NCBI GenBank assembly: GCA_027008345.1 | Contig: JALTBU010000175.1 | Location: 1-5,158 of the forward strand | Source: Nautiliaceae bacterium | GTDB taxonomy: Bacteria; Campylobacterota; Campylobacteria; Campylobacterales; Nautiliaceae | DNA length: 5,158 bases | Direction: 5' to 3' | Shown here: one piece after another, positions 1-4,657 of the stretch | Layout of the letters: each line of letters starts with the position of its first letter | Numbering within the stretch: position 1 is the stretch's first letter | The notes under the pieces: generated by a model | What the model saw: only the letters and a program-made list of their open reading frames with translations | Database searches by the model: none | Told to the model about the DNA's origin: nothing | Position numbers and translations under genes: made by a program

Positions 1-766
1 CAACCATTCCATATAAATAAGGACAGTCATATCTTAAAACACCTCTTGCCATAAGTGTCTCAACTGCAGGGATTTTTGTATATTTTACGATTTCTCTTAT
101 AATATCACTTGCTCCGCTTAATACGCTTCCACCGCCTATATAAAAAACAGGTCTTTTTGCTTTTTTGATAGCCTCAGCCGCTCTTTTAATAGCTCTTTTA
201 TTACCTTTATATGTAGGTTTGTATGTTTTAAGCTCAATTTTTTCCGGATAATTAAATGTTGTTTTAGCAACTGTTACATCTTTTGGTATATCAATATGTA
301 CAGGTCCTGGTCTACCGGATTTCGCAAGATAAAAAGCTTCTTTAATAATATATGCTAAATCTTTCACATCTTTTACTAAAAAATTATGTTTTGTAATAGG
401 TCTTGTAATACCAACTGCATCAACTTCTTGAAATGCATCTGTCCCGATTGCAGTAGTTGGAACCTGACCTGAGATTACAACCATTGGAATAGAATCAGTA
501 TATGCTGTGGCAATTCCGGTAACTGCATTAGTAAGTCCGGGACCGCTTGTTACCATAGCTACTCCGACTTTACCAGTAGCTCTTGCATATCCGTCTGCCA
601 TATGAACGGCACCTTGTTCATGCTTTGCCAAAATATGTTTAAATTTATCCTGTTTATAAAGCTCATCGTAAACATTCATTATCGCCCCGCCAGGATATCC
701 AAAAACAACCTCAACATTCTCTTTAATCAAACTCTCAATTACTATCTGAGCCCCTGTCAGTTTCAT
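1..766 (-). CDS. ilvB: Acetolactate synthase large subunit, N-terminal part (runs off left edge)
   Basis: This is the catalytic subunit of acetohydroxyacid synthase, the ThDP-dependent enzyme that makes 2-acetolactate or 2-acetohydroxybutyrate from pyruvate in valine, leucine and isoleucine synthesis. I translated 255 codons from ATG at 766; the family is about 560-570 residues, so a little under half is present and the end is outside the window. Seen: FGYPGGAIM at 22-30, the ThDP-activating glutamate E50 in KHEQGAVHMADGYAR, TSGPGLTN at 73-80, SGQVPT at 99-104, GTDAFQEVD at 108-116 and SGRPGPVHIDIPKD at 150-163. These complete the pyrimidine-binding domain; GGGSVLSGA at 211-219 opens the middle domain. 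The SGQVPT/DAFQE pairing is that of true biosynthetic synthases rather than other ThDP oxidases. The start is supported by AAAAAGG six bases upstream. ilvI is an equally valid symbol; ilvH, if present, would lie beyond the left edge. Confidence 0.95.
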   Translation of the reverse strand, partial: MKLTGAQIVIESLIKENVEVVFGYPGGAIMNVYDELYKQDKFKHILAKHEQGAVHMADGYARATGKVGVAMVTSGPGLTNAVTGIATAYTDSIPMVVISGQVPTTAIGTDAFQEVDAVGITRPITKHNFLVKDVKDLAYIIKEAFYLAKSGRPGPVHIDIPKDVTVAKTTFNYPEKIELKTYKPTYKGNKRAIKRAAEAIKKAKRPVFYIGGGSVLSGASDIIREIVKYTKIPAVETLMARGVLRYDCPYLYGMV

Positions 767-774
767 AAATAGCC

Positions 775-797
775 TTTTTGCGCAATTATAGCAAAAA
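775..797 (-). promoter_or_regulatory. Putative ilvB promoter: -10 box inside an inverted repeat
   Basis: Read leftward, a consensus TATAAT (790 to 785) lies 18 bases before the ilvB ATG, preceded by a T-rich tract and no clear -35, as is usual for epsilonproteobacterial sigma-70 promoters. It is flanked by a perfect 7-bp inverted repeat, TTTTTGC at 775-781 and GCAAAAA at 791-797, with 9 bases between. The predicted start near 778 leaves a leader of only about 12 bases carrying the AAGG ribosome binding site, so there is no space for a leader peptide, T-box or attenuator. That the repeat is an operator is inference. The rest of the 767-862 gap is T/A-rich and holds no gene. Confidence 0.55.
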
Positions 798-850
798 AAG
801 AAAAATCGTAAAGAGTAGATATGTGAAGAAGAGAAAAAGTTATAAATTAA

Positions 851-877
851 TAATTTTCACTTTTAACTTCTCATTTT
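851..877 (-). repeat. Degenerate heptamer repeat at the 3' end of ppx
   Basis: Read leftward from 877, seven-base steps give AAAATGA, GAAGTTA, AAAGTGA and a partial AAATTA. The first two units encode the last residues of ppx and the third begins at its stop codon. The same kind of array occurs just upstream of ppx (1788-1808). The match is by eye and the units are short and AT-rich, so low complexity alone could explain it. Confidence 0.35.
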
Positions 878-1768
878 ACATCCACTGATAGCTGCTCCTT
901 CTCTCACACCATCATCACACACGATACAATCTTCATATTTGGTGATTTTAAAAATTTCTTTAAAAATATAAATTCCGGTAAAAATCAAATCCCCTCTTCC
1001 GACTCCGACTAATTCTTCCCTTTTTTTCATCTCCATTTTCATCAGTTTATCAAGCCAGAAATCTAAATCTTTTTCATCAACTTTTGTACAATTTACAACT
1101 TCCGGATTATAAGTATTATAATTAAGACCTTTTTTAAGTGCTGCTATTGATGTAGGCGTTCCGCTGCTTGCTGCGAATATTTTTGGTTTTTTATATGCAC
1201 TAAAAGCCACATCAATAAAATCTTTAAATTTTTTTGCTTCTTTTTTAACTGCATATTTTATAGCTTCTGGGGTTTTATATTTTTGTGTAAATGTCACAAT
1301 CCCCAAAGGAAAACTTTGTGAAATTATCGTATCTTTATGTTTTAAAATAAGCTCAGTACTTCCTCCTCCTATATCTACAAGGAAAAAACTCCTTGCATCA
1401 GTTTCACACCTGTTTTCAAGACAGTTTTCAACTGCCAATGCAGTAAAAGTCGCTTCTTCCTCAGGTGTTATTATCTTAAATTCAACACCGGTTGCCTCTT
1501 TTATTTTTTTAATAACTTCATCAGAATTTTTTGCACGTCTTAAAGCCTCAGTCGCTACGGCATTAATTTCATCATTAAAATCAATTTTCTCTTTTGCTTC
1601 GTTTATTGCATTAATTATTCTCTCAATTGCTTCATCAGAAATTTTACCTGTCTGAACTAATTTATCAGCAGTTCTTACAATTTTTTCATATTCAGCTATT
1701 TTTTTGCCGCTATTGCAGTCAATTTTTACAATTCTTACAGTATTACTACCTAAATCAATTCCTATCAC
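863..1768 (-). CDS. ppx: Short Ppx/GppA-family exopolyphosphatase / guanosine pentaphosphate phosphohydrolase
   Basis: Member of the actin-like ATPase-fold Ppx/GppA family, which hydrolyses terminal phosphates of polyphosphate and/or converts pppGpp to ppGpp in the cytoplasm; sequence alone does not decide between the two. From my start it is 301 residues: phosphate-1 loop IGIDLGSNT at 2-10, ATEALRRA at 72-79, the catalytic-glutamate stretch TPEEEA at 101-106, phosphate-2 loop DIGGGSTEL at 132-140, SSGTPTS at 201-207, GVGRGDLI at 255-262 and a C-terminal DDGVREGA. The long form's C-terminal HD-like domains are absent, so this is the short two-domain form. I place the start at GTG 1768 because AAGGAG sits five bases before it and it yields the family's usual amino end. 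An in-frame GTG at 1798 would add ten residues (MENENEEGDY) that translate repeat-like spacer. It is 43 bases downstream of proA and probably co-transcribed. Confidence 0.88.
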   Translation of the reverse strand: MIGIDLGSNTVRIVKIDCNSGKKIAEYEKIVRTADKLVQTGKISDEAIERIINAINEAKEKIDFNDEINAVATEALRRAKNSDEVIKKIKEATGVEFKIITPEEEATFTALAVENCLENRCETDARSFFLVDIGGGSTELILKHKDTIISQSFPLGIVTFTQKYKTPEAIKYAVKKEAKKFKDFIDVAFSAYKKPKIFAASSGTPTSIAALKKGLNYNTYNPEVVNCTKVDEKDLDFWLDKLMKMEMKKREELVGVGRGDLIFTGIYIFKEIFKITKYEDCIVCDDGVREGAAISGCKMRS

Positions 1769-1773
1769 ATAAT

Positions 1774-1779
1774 CTCCTT
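1774..1779 (-). promoter_or_regulatory. Ribosome binding site deciding the ppx start
   Basis: Read leftward this is AAGGAG, followed by five bases (ATTAT) and then GTG at 1768. The same AAGGAG-ATTAT arrangement precedes the flavoprotein gene at 3167-3177, so it is a strong local form of the site. No comparable site precedes the upstream in-frame GTG at 1798, where the bases are repeats of AAAGTGA. Confidence 0.8.
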
Positions 1780-1787
1780 CTTCATTT

Positions 1788-1808
1788 TCATTTTCCACTT
1801 TTCACTTT
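1788..1808 (-). repeat. Degenerate heptamer repeat between proA and ppx
   Basis: Read leftward from 1808 the spacer is three seven-base units in register, AAAGTGA, AAAGTGG and AAAATGA, followed by a further shifted AAATGAA that leads into the ppx ribosome binding site. It starts four bases after the proA stop codon. It resembles the array at 851-877, so ppx is bracketed by similar sequence. Confidence 0.4.
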
Positions 1809-1811
1809 AAA

Positions 1812-3047
1812 TTATTCTCTCACCTGTCCATTTCCTAAAATTTTATATTTATATGTAGTCAAATCATCTATTCCCATAGGACCTCTTGCGTGAAGTTTAT
1901 TTGTAGAAATCCCAACTTCCGCTCCAAATCCAAATACTCCTCCGTCCGTAAATCTTGTAGAAGCATTAACATATACACATGCACTGTCAACTCTGTTTAA
2001 AAATTCTTCTGCTACGCTGTAATTTTCAGTAACTATCGAATCACTGTGCCCGCTTCCGTATTTTTCAATATGTTCTATTGCTTCATCAAGATTGTCAACT
2101 ATTCTTATAGATAAAATCTTATCAAGATATTCAGTATGCCAGTCTTCCTCGCTTGCCGGTTTTATATCTATATATTCAAGCGTAAGCTCACAGCCTCTAA
2201 GTTCCACTTCATTTTTTTCCATTTCTTCTTTTATTTTTGGTAAAAATTCCCCTGCAATCGCTCTATCTACTAGTAATGTCTCCATTGCATTACAAACTCC
2301 CGGTCTTTGAACTTTTGCATTTACTGCAATTTTTACAGCCTTTTGTAAATCTGCACCCTCATGCACATAAACATGACAAAGTCCTTTATCGTGTTTAACA
2401 ACAGGCACTTTTGAATTTTCACTTACAAATTTTATAAGTTTTTCCCCTCCTCTTGGAATTATTAAATCAACATATTTATCCTGCTTAATAAGCCATTCAA
2501 CACCGCTTCTTGAATAATCAGGCAATATCGAAACAGCATCAACTGGCAGATTGTTTTTTTCTAATACATATCTTAATACTTCTATAATCACACTGTTTGA
2601 ATGGTATGCTTCTTTTCCGCCTTTAAGAATACATGCATTTCCGCTCATAAAACAAAGCCCGGCAGCGTCACTTGTAACATTTGGTCTGCTCTCATATATT
2701 ATTCCTATAACTCCTATTGGAATTTTAACTTTTTGTATTTGAAGTCCGTTATCAATACTCCATCCGTCAATTACTTTTCCTACGGGGTCTTTTAGTTTTG
2801 CAATATCTCTAAGTGCATCAGCCATTGATTTTATTCTCTTTTCATCAAGTAAAAGCCTGTCAATTAAAGCAGAACTTAAATTATTCTCTTTTGCATATTC
2901 TAAATCTTTTTTATTTGCTTCAATAATTTCATTGCTGTATTTTTCAAGTCTGTCAGCCATTTCATTTAAAACTTTTCTTTTAATTTCACCTTTTAAAGTT
3001 GCAACCACTCTGCTGGCATCTTTAACTTTTTTTAAAATATCTTCCAT
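1812..3047 (-). CDS. proA: Gamma-glutamyl phosphate reductase
   Basis: Second enzyme of proline synthesis from glutamate: it reduces gamma-glutamyl phosphate with NADPH to glutamate-5-semialdehyde in the cytoplasm. It belongs to the aldehyde dehydrogenase superfamily. At 411 residues it is full length for the family (about 410-420). Seen: IGVIGIIYESRPNVT at 111-125 and LKGGKEA at 141-147 in the cofactor-binding part, IPRGG at 197-201, catalytic cysteine C252 in QRPGVCNAMETLLV, EDWHTEYLD at 301-309, the ProA signature ending AIEHIEKYGSGHSDSI at 323-338, and HARGPMGIDDLTTYKY at 386-401. The start at ATG 3047 is preceded by AAGGGG with five-base spacing. It is the first gene of the leftward block. 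The partner kinase gene proB is not in the window. It is divergent from the flavoprotein gene, an arrangement I recall from Campylobacter jejuni (Cj0558c/Cj0559). Confidence 0.96.
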   Translation of the reverse strand: MEDILKKVKDASRVVATLKGEIKRKVLNEMADRLEKYSNEIIEANKKDLEYAKENNLSSALIDRLLLDEKRIKSMADALRDIAKLKDPVGKVIDGWSIDNGLQIQKVKIPIGVIGIIYESRPNVTSDAAGLCFMSGNACILKGGKEAYHSNSVIIEVLRYVLEKNNLPVDAVSILPDYSRSGVEWLIKQDKYVDLIIPRGGEKLIKFVSENSKVPVVKHDKGLCHVYVHEGADLQKAVKIAVNAKVQRPGVCNAMETLLVDRAIAGEFLPKIKEEMEKNEVELRGCELTLEYIDIKPASEEDWHTEYLDKILSIRIVDNLDEAIEHIEKYGSGHSDSIVTENYSVAEEFLNRVDSACVYVNASTRFTDGGVFGFGAEVGISTNKLHARGPMGIDDLTTYKYKILGNGQVRE

Positions 3048-3052
3048 ATTTT

Positions 3053-3079
3053 CCCCTTTTTTAAAGATATTTTATCATA
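3053..3079 (-). promoter_or_regulatory. Putative proA promoter -10 and ribosome binding site
   Basis: Read leftward, TATGAT (3079 to 3074) overlaps TAAAAT (3074 to 3069); either could be the -10 element, giving a leader of roughly 15-20 bases. AAGGGG ending at 3053 is five bases from the proA ATG. No -35 element is recognisable; the upstream bases are a seven-T run on the plus strand. The call rests on position and base composition only. Confidence 0.45.
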
Positions 3080-3083
3080 AAAG

Positions 3084-3161
3084 TGTTACTTTTTTTCACC
3101 ACAGAAACTGCTTTTATATTACAAAATGTTACATTTTAGTAAAATTATTGGCATAATTACT
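3084..3161. promoter_or_regulatory. Operator-like repeats in the proA/fqrB divergent promoter region
   Basis: The 130-bp intergenic gap contains several related elements. TGTTAC occurs at 3084-3089 and 3127-3132, 43 bases apart (about four helical turns), each followed by one base and a run of T. TTAC-N6-GTAA is a perfect dyad at 3129-3142. A larger inverted repeat pairs AGTAAAATTAT (3138-3148) with ATAATTACT (3153-3161), apart from two unpaired bases, across a four-base centre, and covers the rightward -10. Seen directly: the repeats. Inferred: that one or more are regulator sites for either gene. I cannot name the regulator. Confidence 0.4.
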
Positions 3162-3172
3162 AAAAAAAGGAG
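3129..3172 (+). promoter_or_regulatory. Putative fqrB promoter and ribosome binding site
   Basis: An extended -10, TG-G-CATAAT, lies at 3149-3157, with TTACAT at 3129-3134 in -35 position (17-base spacing, weak match). The predicted start is near 3164, so transcription would begin just before the strong site AAGGAG (3167-3172), five bases ahead of the ATG at 3178. The leader is therefore only about 14 bases. The -10 falls inside the inverted repeat at 3138-3161, which could let a bound protein block it. Confidence 0.5.
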
Positions 3173-3177
3173 ATTAT

Positions 3178-4182
3178 ATGTCACTGGATAAAGTATTTGA
3201 CATAGCTATTATTGGAGCAGGCCCTGGGGGAGTAGCAAGTGTAATTGAAGCGAAACTTGCAGGAATTGATAAAGTTATATGCCTTGAAAAAGCAGAAGCT
3301 CACCATGATATGATTAGAAAATTCTATAAACCAGGAAAAAGAGTAGATAAAGACTGGCAAGGTAAAAAATTTGAATTCATTGGAAATGTAACATTTGAAG
3401 AATGTTTAAAAGAAGAATATCTTGAACAAATGGATAAAAAAATAAAAGACCACGGTGTTGAAGATAAGTTTAAATACAATCACCATGTATACGGAGTAGA
3501 AAAAAATTCAGATGGAATTTTTGAAATCGGAGCAGACCACGAACTTGGTGTAATTCAGGCAAAAAAAGTAATTGTAGCAATTGGAAGAATGGGTAAACCA
3601 AACAAACCTGGATATAAATTCCCTGGAAAAATCAGACCAAGACTTAATTTCAATCTCGACAAAGTAAAGCCAGGTGAAAAAGTTCTTGTAGTGGGTGGTG
3701 GAGATACTGCAGGTGAATATGCATACGGACTTGTTGATATGAATATCGGATGTGATGTTACATTAAATTACAGAAGACCTGAAATTACAAGAATGAACCC
3801 TACTAATAAAGAAATTGTAGAAAGATATTTCAAAGAAGGTAAACTTCATCCAAAACTTGGAGTTGATATTGAAAAAGTAGAACCTGTTGAAGATGATGAA
3901 GTTACACCACCAAGAGTAAAAGTATTCTATAAAGACGGTACAACAGAAATTTTTGACAGAGTTGTATATGCACTTGGCGGAACAAGCCCGGTTGATTTTC
4001 TTAAAAATTGTGGAATTAACCTAAATGAGTGGGGAGAACCAGAACACAACGAAGAAACTATGGAAACTAATGTTGAAGGTCTATATACAATAGGTGATGT
4101 TGTAACAAGTGCCGGAAGTATAGCTCTTGCATTCAATCACGCATATCAAGCTATTCAAGATATAGCTAAAAAGCTTAAATAA
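3178..4182 (+). CDS. fqrB: FAD/NADP-dependent oxidoreductase, FqrB-like (flavodoxin:quinone reductase type)
   Basis: A 334-residue flavoprotein of the thioredoxin-reductase fold. Seen: FAD dinucleotide motif IIGAGPGGVAS at 11-21, ATG-type connection VVAIGRMGKPNKP around 132-143, NADP motif VVGGGDTAGEY at 171-181, NYRR at 197-200 whose arginines suit the 2'-phosphate of NADPH, and C-terminal FAD motif YTIGDVV at 303-309. The redox CxxC that thioredoxin reductases carry between the two nucleotide motifs is missing; residues 135-172 contain no cysteine. With the stretch KFYKPGKRVDKDW at 48-60, this matches my memory of Helicobacter pylori HP1164 and C. jejuni Cj0559 (FqrB), which pass electrons between NADP(H) and flavodoxin, the partner of pyruvate:acceptor oxidoreductase. 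The family is sure; the FqrB assignment is recall without alignment. Alternatives are a ferredoxin-NADP reductase of the same fold or a YpdA-like reductase. Codon use is richer in TTC than its neighbours. Confidence 0.78.
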   Translation: MSLDKVFDIAIIGAGPGGVASVIEAKLAGIDKVICLEKAEAHHDMIRKFYKPGKRVDKDWQGKKFEFIGNVTFEECLKEEYLEQMDKKIKDHGVEDKFKYNHHVYGVEKNSDGIFEIGADHELGVIQAKKVIVAIGRMGKPNKPGYKFPGKIRPRLNFNLDKVKPGEKVLVVGGGDTAGEYAYGLVDMNIGCDVTLNYRRPEITRMNPTNKEIVERYFKEGKLHPKLGVDIEKVEPVEDDEVTPPRVKVFYKDGTTEIFDRVVYALGGTSPVDFLKNCGINLNEWGEPEHNEETMETNVEGLYTIGDVVTSAGSIALAFNHAYQAIQDIAKKLK

Positions 4183-4183
4183 T

Positions 4184-4204
4184 AATCCCTATTTTCTAGG
4201 GATT
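4184..4204. terminator. Bidirectional hairpin terminator between convergent genes
   Basis: AATCCCTA (4184-4191), five-base loop, TAGGGATT (4197-4204) forms a perfect 8-bp stem one base after the rightward stop codon. Its right part is also the last codons and TAG stop of the leftward fxsA-like gene. Tails are only moderately T-rich: TCTTCTATAAT rightward and ATTATTT leftward. It probably serves both transcripts. Confidence 0.65.
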
Positions 4205-4614
4205 TCTTCTATAATCTCTACATCTATTATTTCATCATTGTTATTATCATTATAATTTTTGTGAGTGTAAATAGTTTGTGATGGCAAAAATTTCTTTGCA
4301 ATCCATCTTGCAAACGGTTCAAATAAAAATAAAACACCTAAAATATCACTGAAAAACCCTGGTATTATAAGCAAAATTGCTCCAATAAACTTGAAAATAC
4401 CAATTGAAATAAACTCTTCTTCACTGATTTCTCTTCTTAAAACTTTCATCATTCCTTCGTTTAATGAGAAATGAATATTTTTTATTATATACACCCCCGC
4501 TATTGCAGTTATCAAAGTTTCTATAAAAAATCCAAGAGGTGTAAATATTTTCATAAATTCATAACTAAAAATTATTTCTAAAAATAGATATACTAAAAAA
4601 TATATTAATCCCAT
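4189..4614 (-). CDS. FxsA-like small inner-membrane protein
   Basis: A 141-residue protein matching the FxsA family. E. coli FxsA is a cytoplasmic-membrane protein whose overproduction relieves F-plasmid exclusion of phage T7; the native function is unknown. Seen: hydrophobic segments at about 2-19, 24-45 and 72-100, the last with the family hallmark GAILLIIPGFFSDILGVLFLFEP at 78-100 split here as GAILLIIPGFF and SDILGVLFLFEP, followed by FARWIAKKF. A short acidic, asparagine-rich tail (NYNDNNNDE, 120-128, then EIIEEIPRK) would be cytosolic by the positive-inside rule, given the basic residues at 103-109. The ATG at 4614 has AAAAGG six bases upstream. It lies 37 bases downstream of proS and is probably co-transcribed. 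I recall a small membrane protein gene in the same position after proS in C. jejuni (Cj0543-Cj0544). Confidence 0.78.
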   Translation of the reverse strand: MGLIYFLVYLFLEIIFSYEFMKIFTPLGFFIETLITAIAGVYIIKNIHFSLNEGMMKVLRREISEEEFISIGIFKFIGAILLIIPGFFSDILGVLFLFEPFARWIAKKFLPSQTIYTHKNYNDNNNDEIIDVEIIEEIPRK

Positions 4615-4628
4615 ATTAAACCTTTTAA

Positions 4629-4657
4629 TCCTAAAAAATCGGTTAAATTTTTTAGGA
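4629..4657 (-). terminator. Hairpin at the proS stop codon (weak terminator or processing signal)
   Basis: TCCTAAAAAAT (4629-4639) and ATTTTTTAGGA (4647-4657) form a perfect 11-bp stem with a seven-base loop. Read leftward, the proS TAA stop lies inside the first arm and the second arm holds the U6 run, so this is not a classic GC-rich stem followed by a T-tract. It ends two bases before the AAAAGG of the fxsA-like gene, so it could reduce readthrough, mark an RNA processing site or mask that ribosome site. Confidence 0.45.

Noticed and set aside
767..862. Leader peptide, T-box or attenuator upstream of ilvB
   Set aside because: The likely start of transcription leaves only about 12 leader bases, and no short Ile/Val/Leu-rich frame with a terminator is visible.
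1627..1893. Plus-strand open frame of 88 codons opposite ppx and the proA end
   Set aside because: Phe/Leu/Tyr/Gln-rich translation of the antisense of a real gene, no ribosome site or family resemblance, and it crosses two genes.
2092..3156. Several plus-strand open frames of 63-74 codons opposite proA
   Set aside because: They are antisense shadows of an intact, motif-complete proA, with mutual overlap and no recognisable protein.
3048..3177. Small RNA or short gene in the divergent gap
   Set aside because: Only 130 bases, filled by two promoters and ribosome sites; no stable GC-containing fold or coding frame seen.
3927..4136. Minus-strand open frame of 69 codons inside the flavoprotein gene
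   Set aside because: Antisense to the conserved C-terminal FAD region; composition is that of a shadow frame.
3178..4182. Thioredoxin reductase (TrxB)
   Set aside because: No CxxC pair in the NADPH domain; the four cysteines (35, 76, 192, 278) are isolated.
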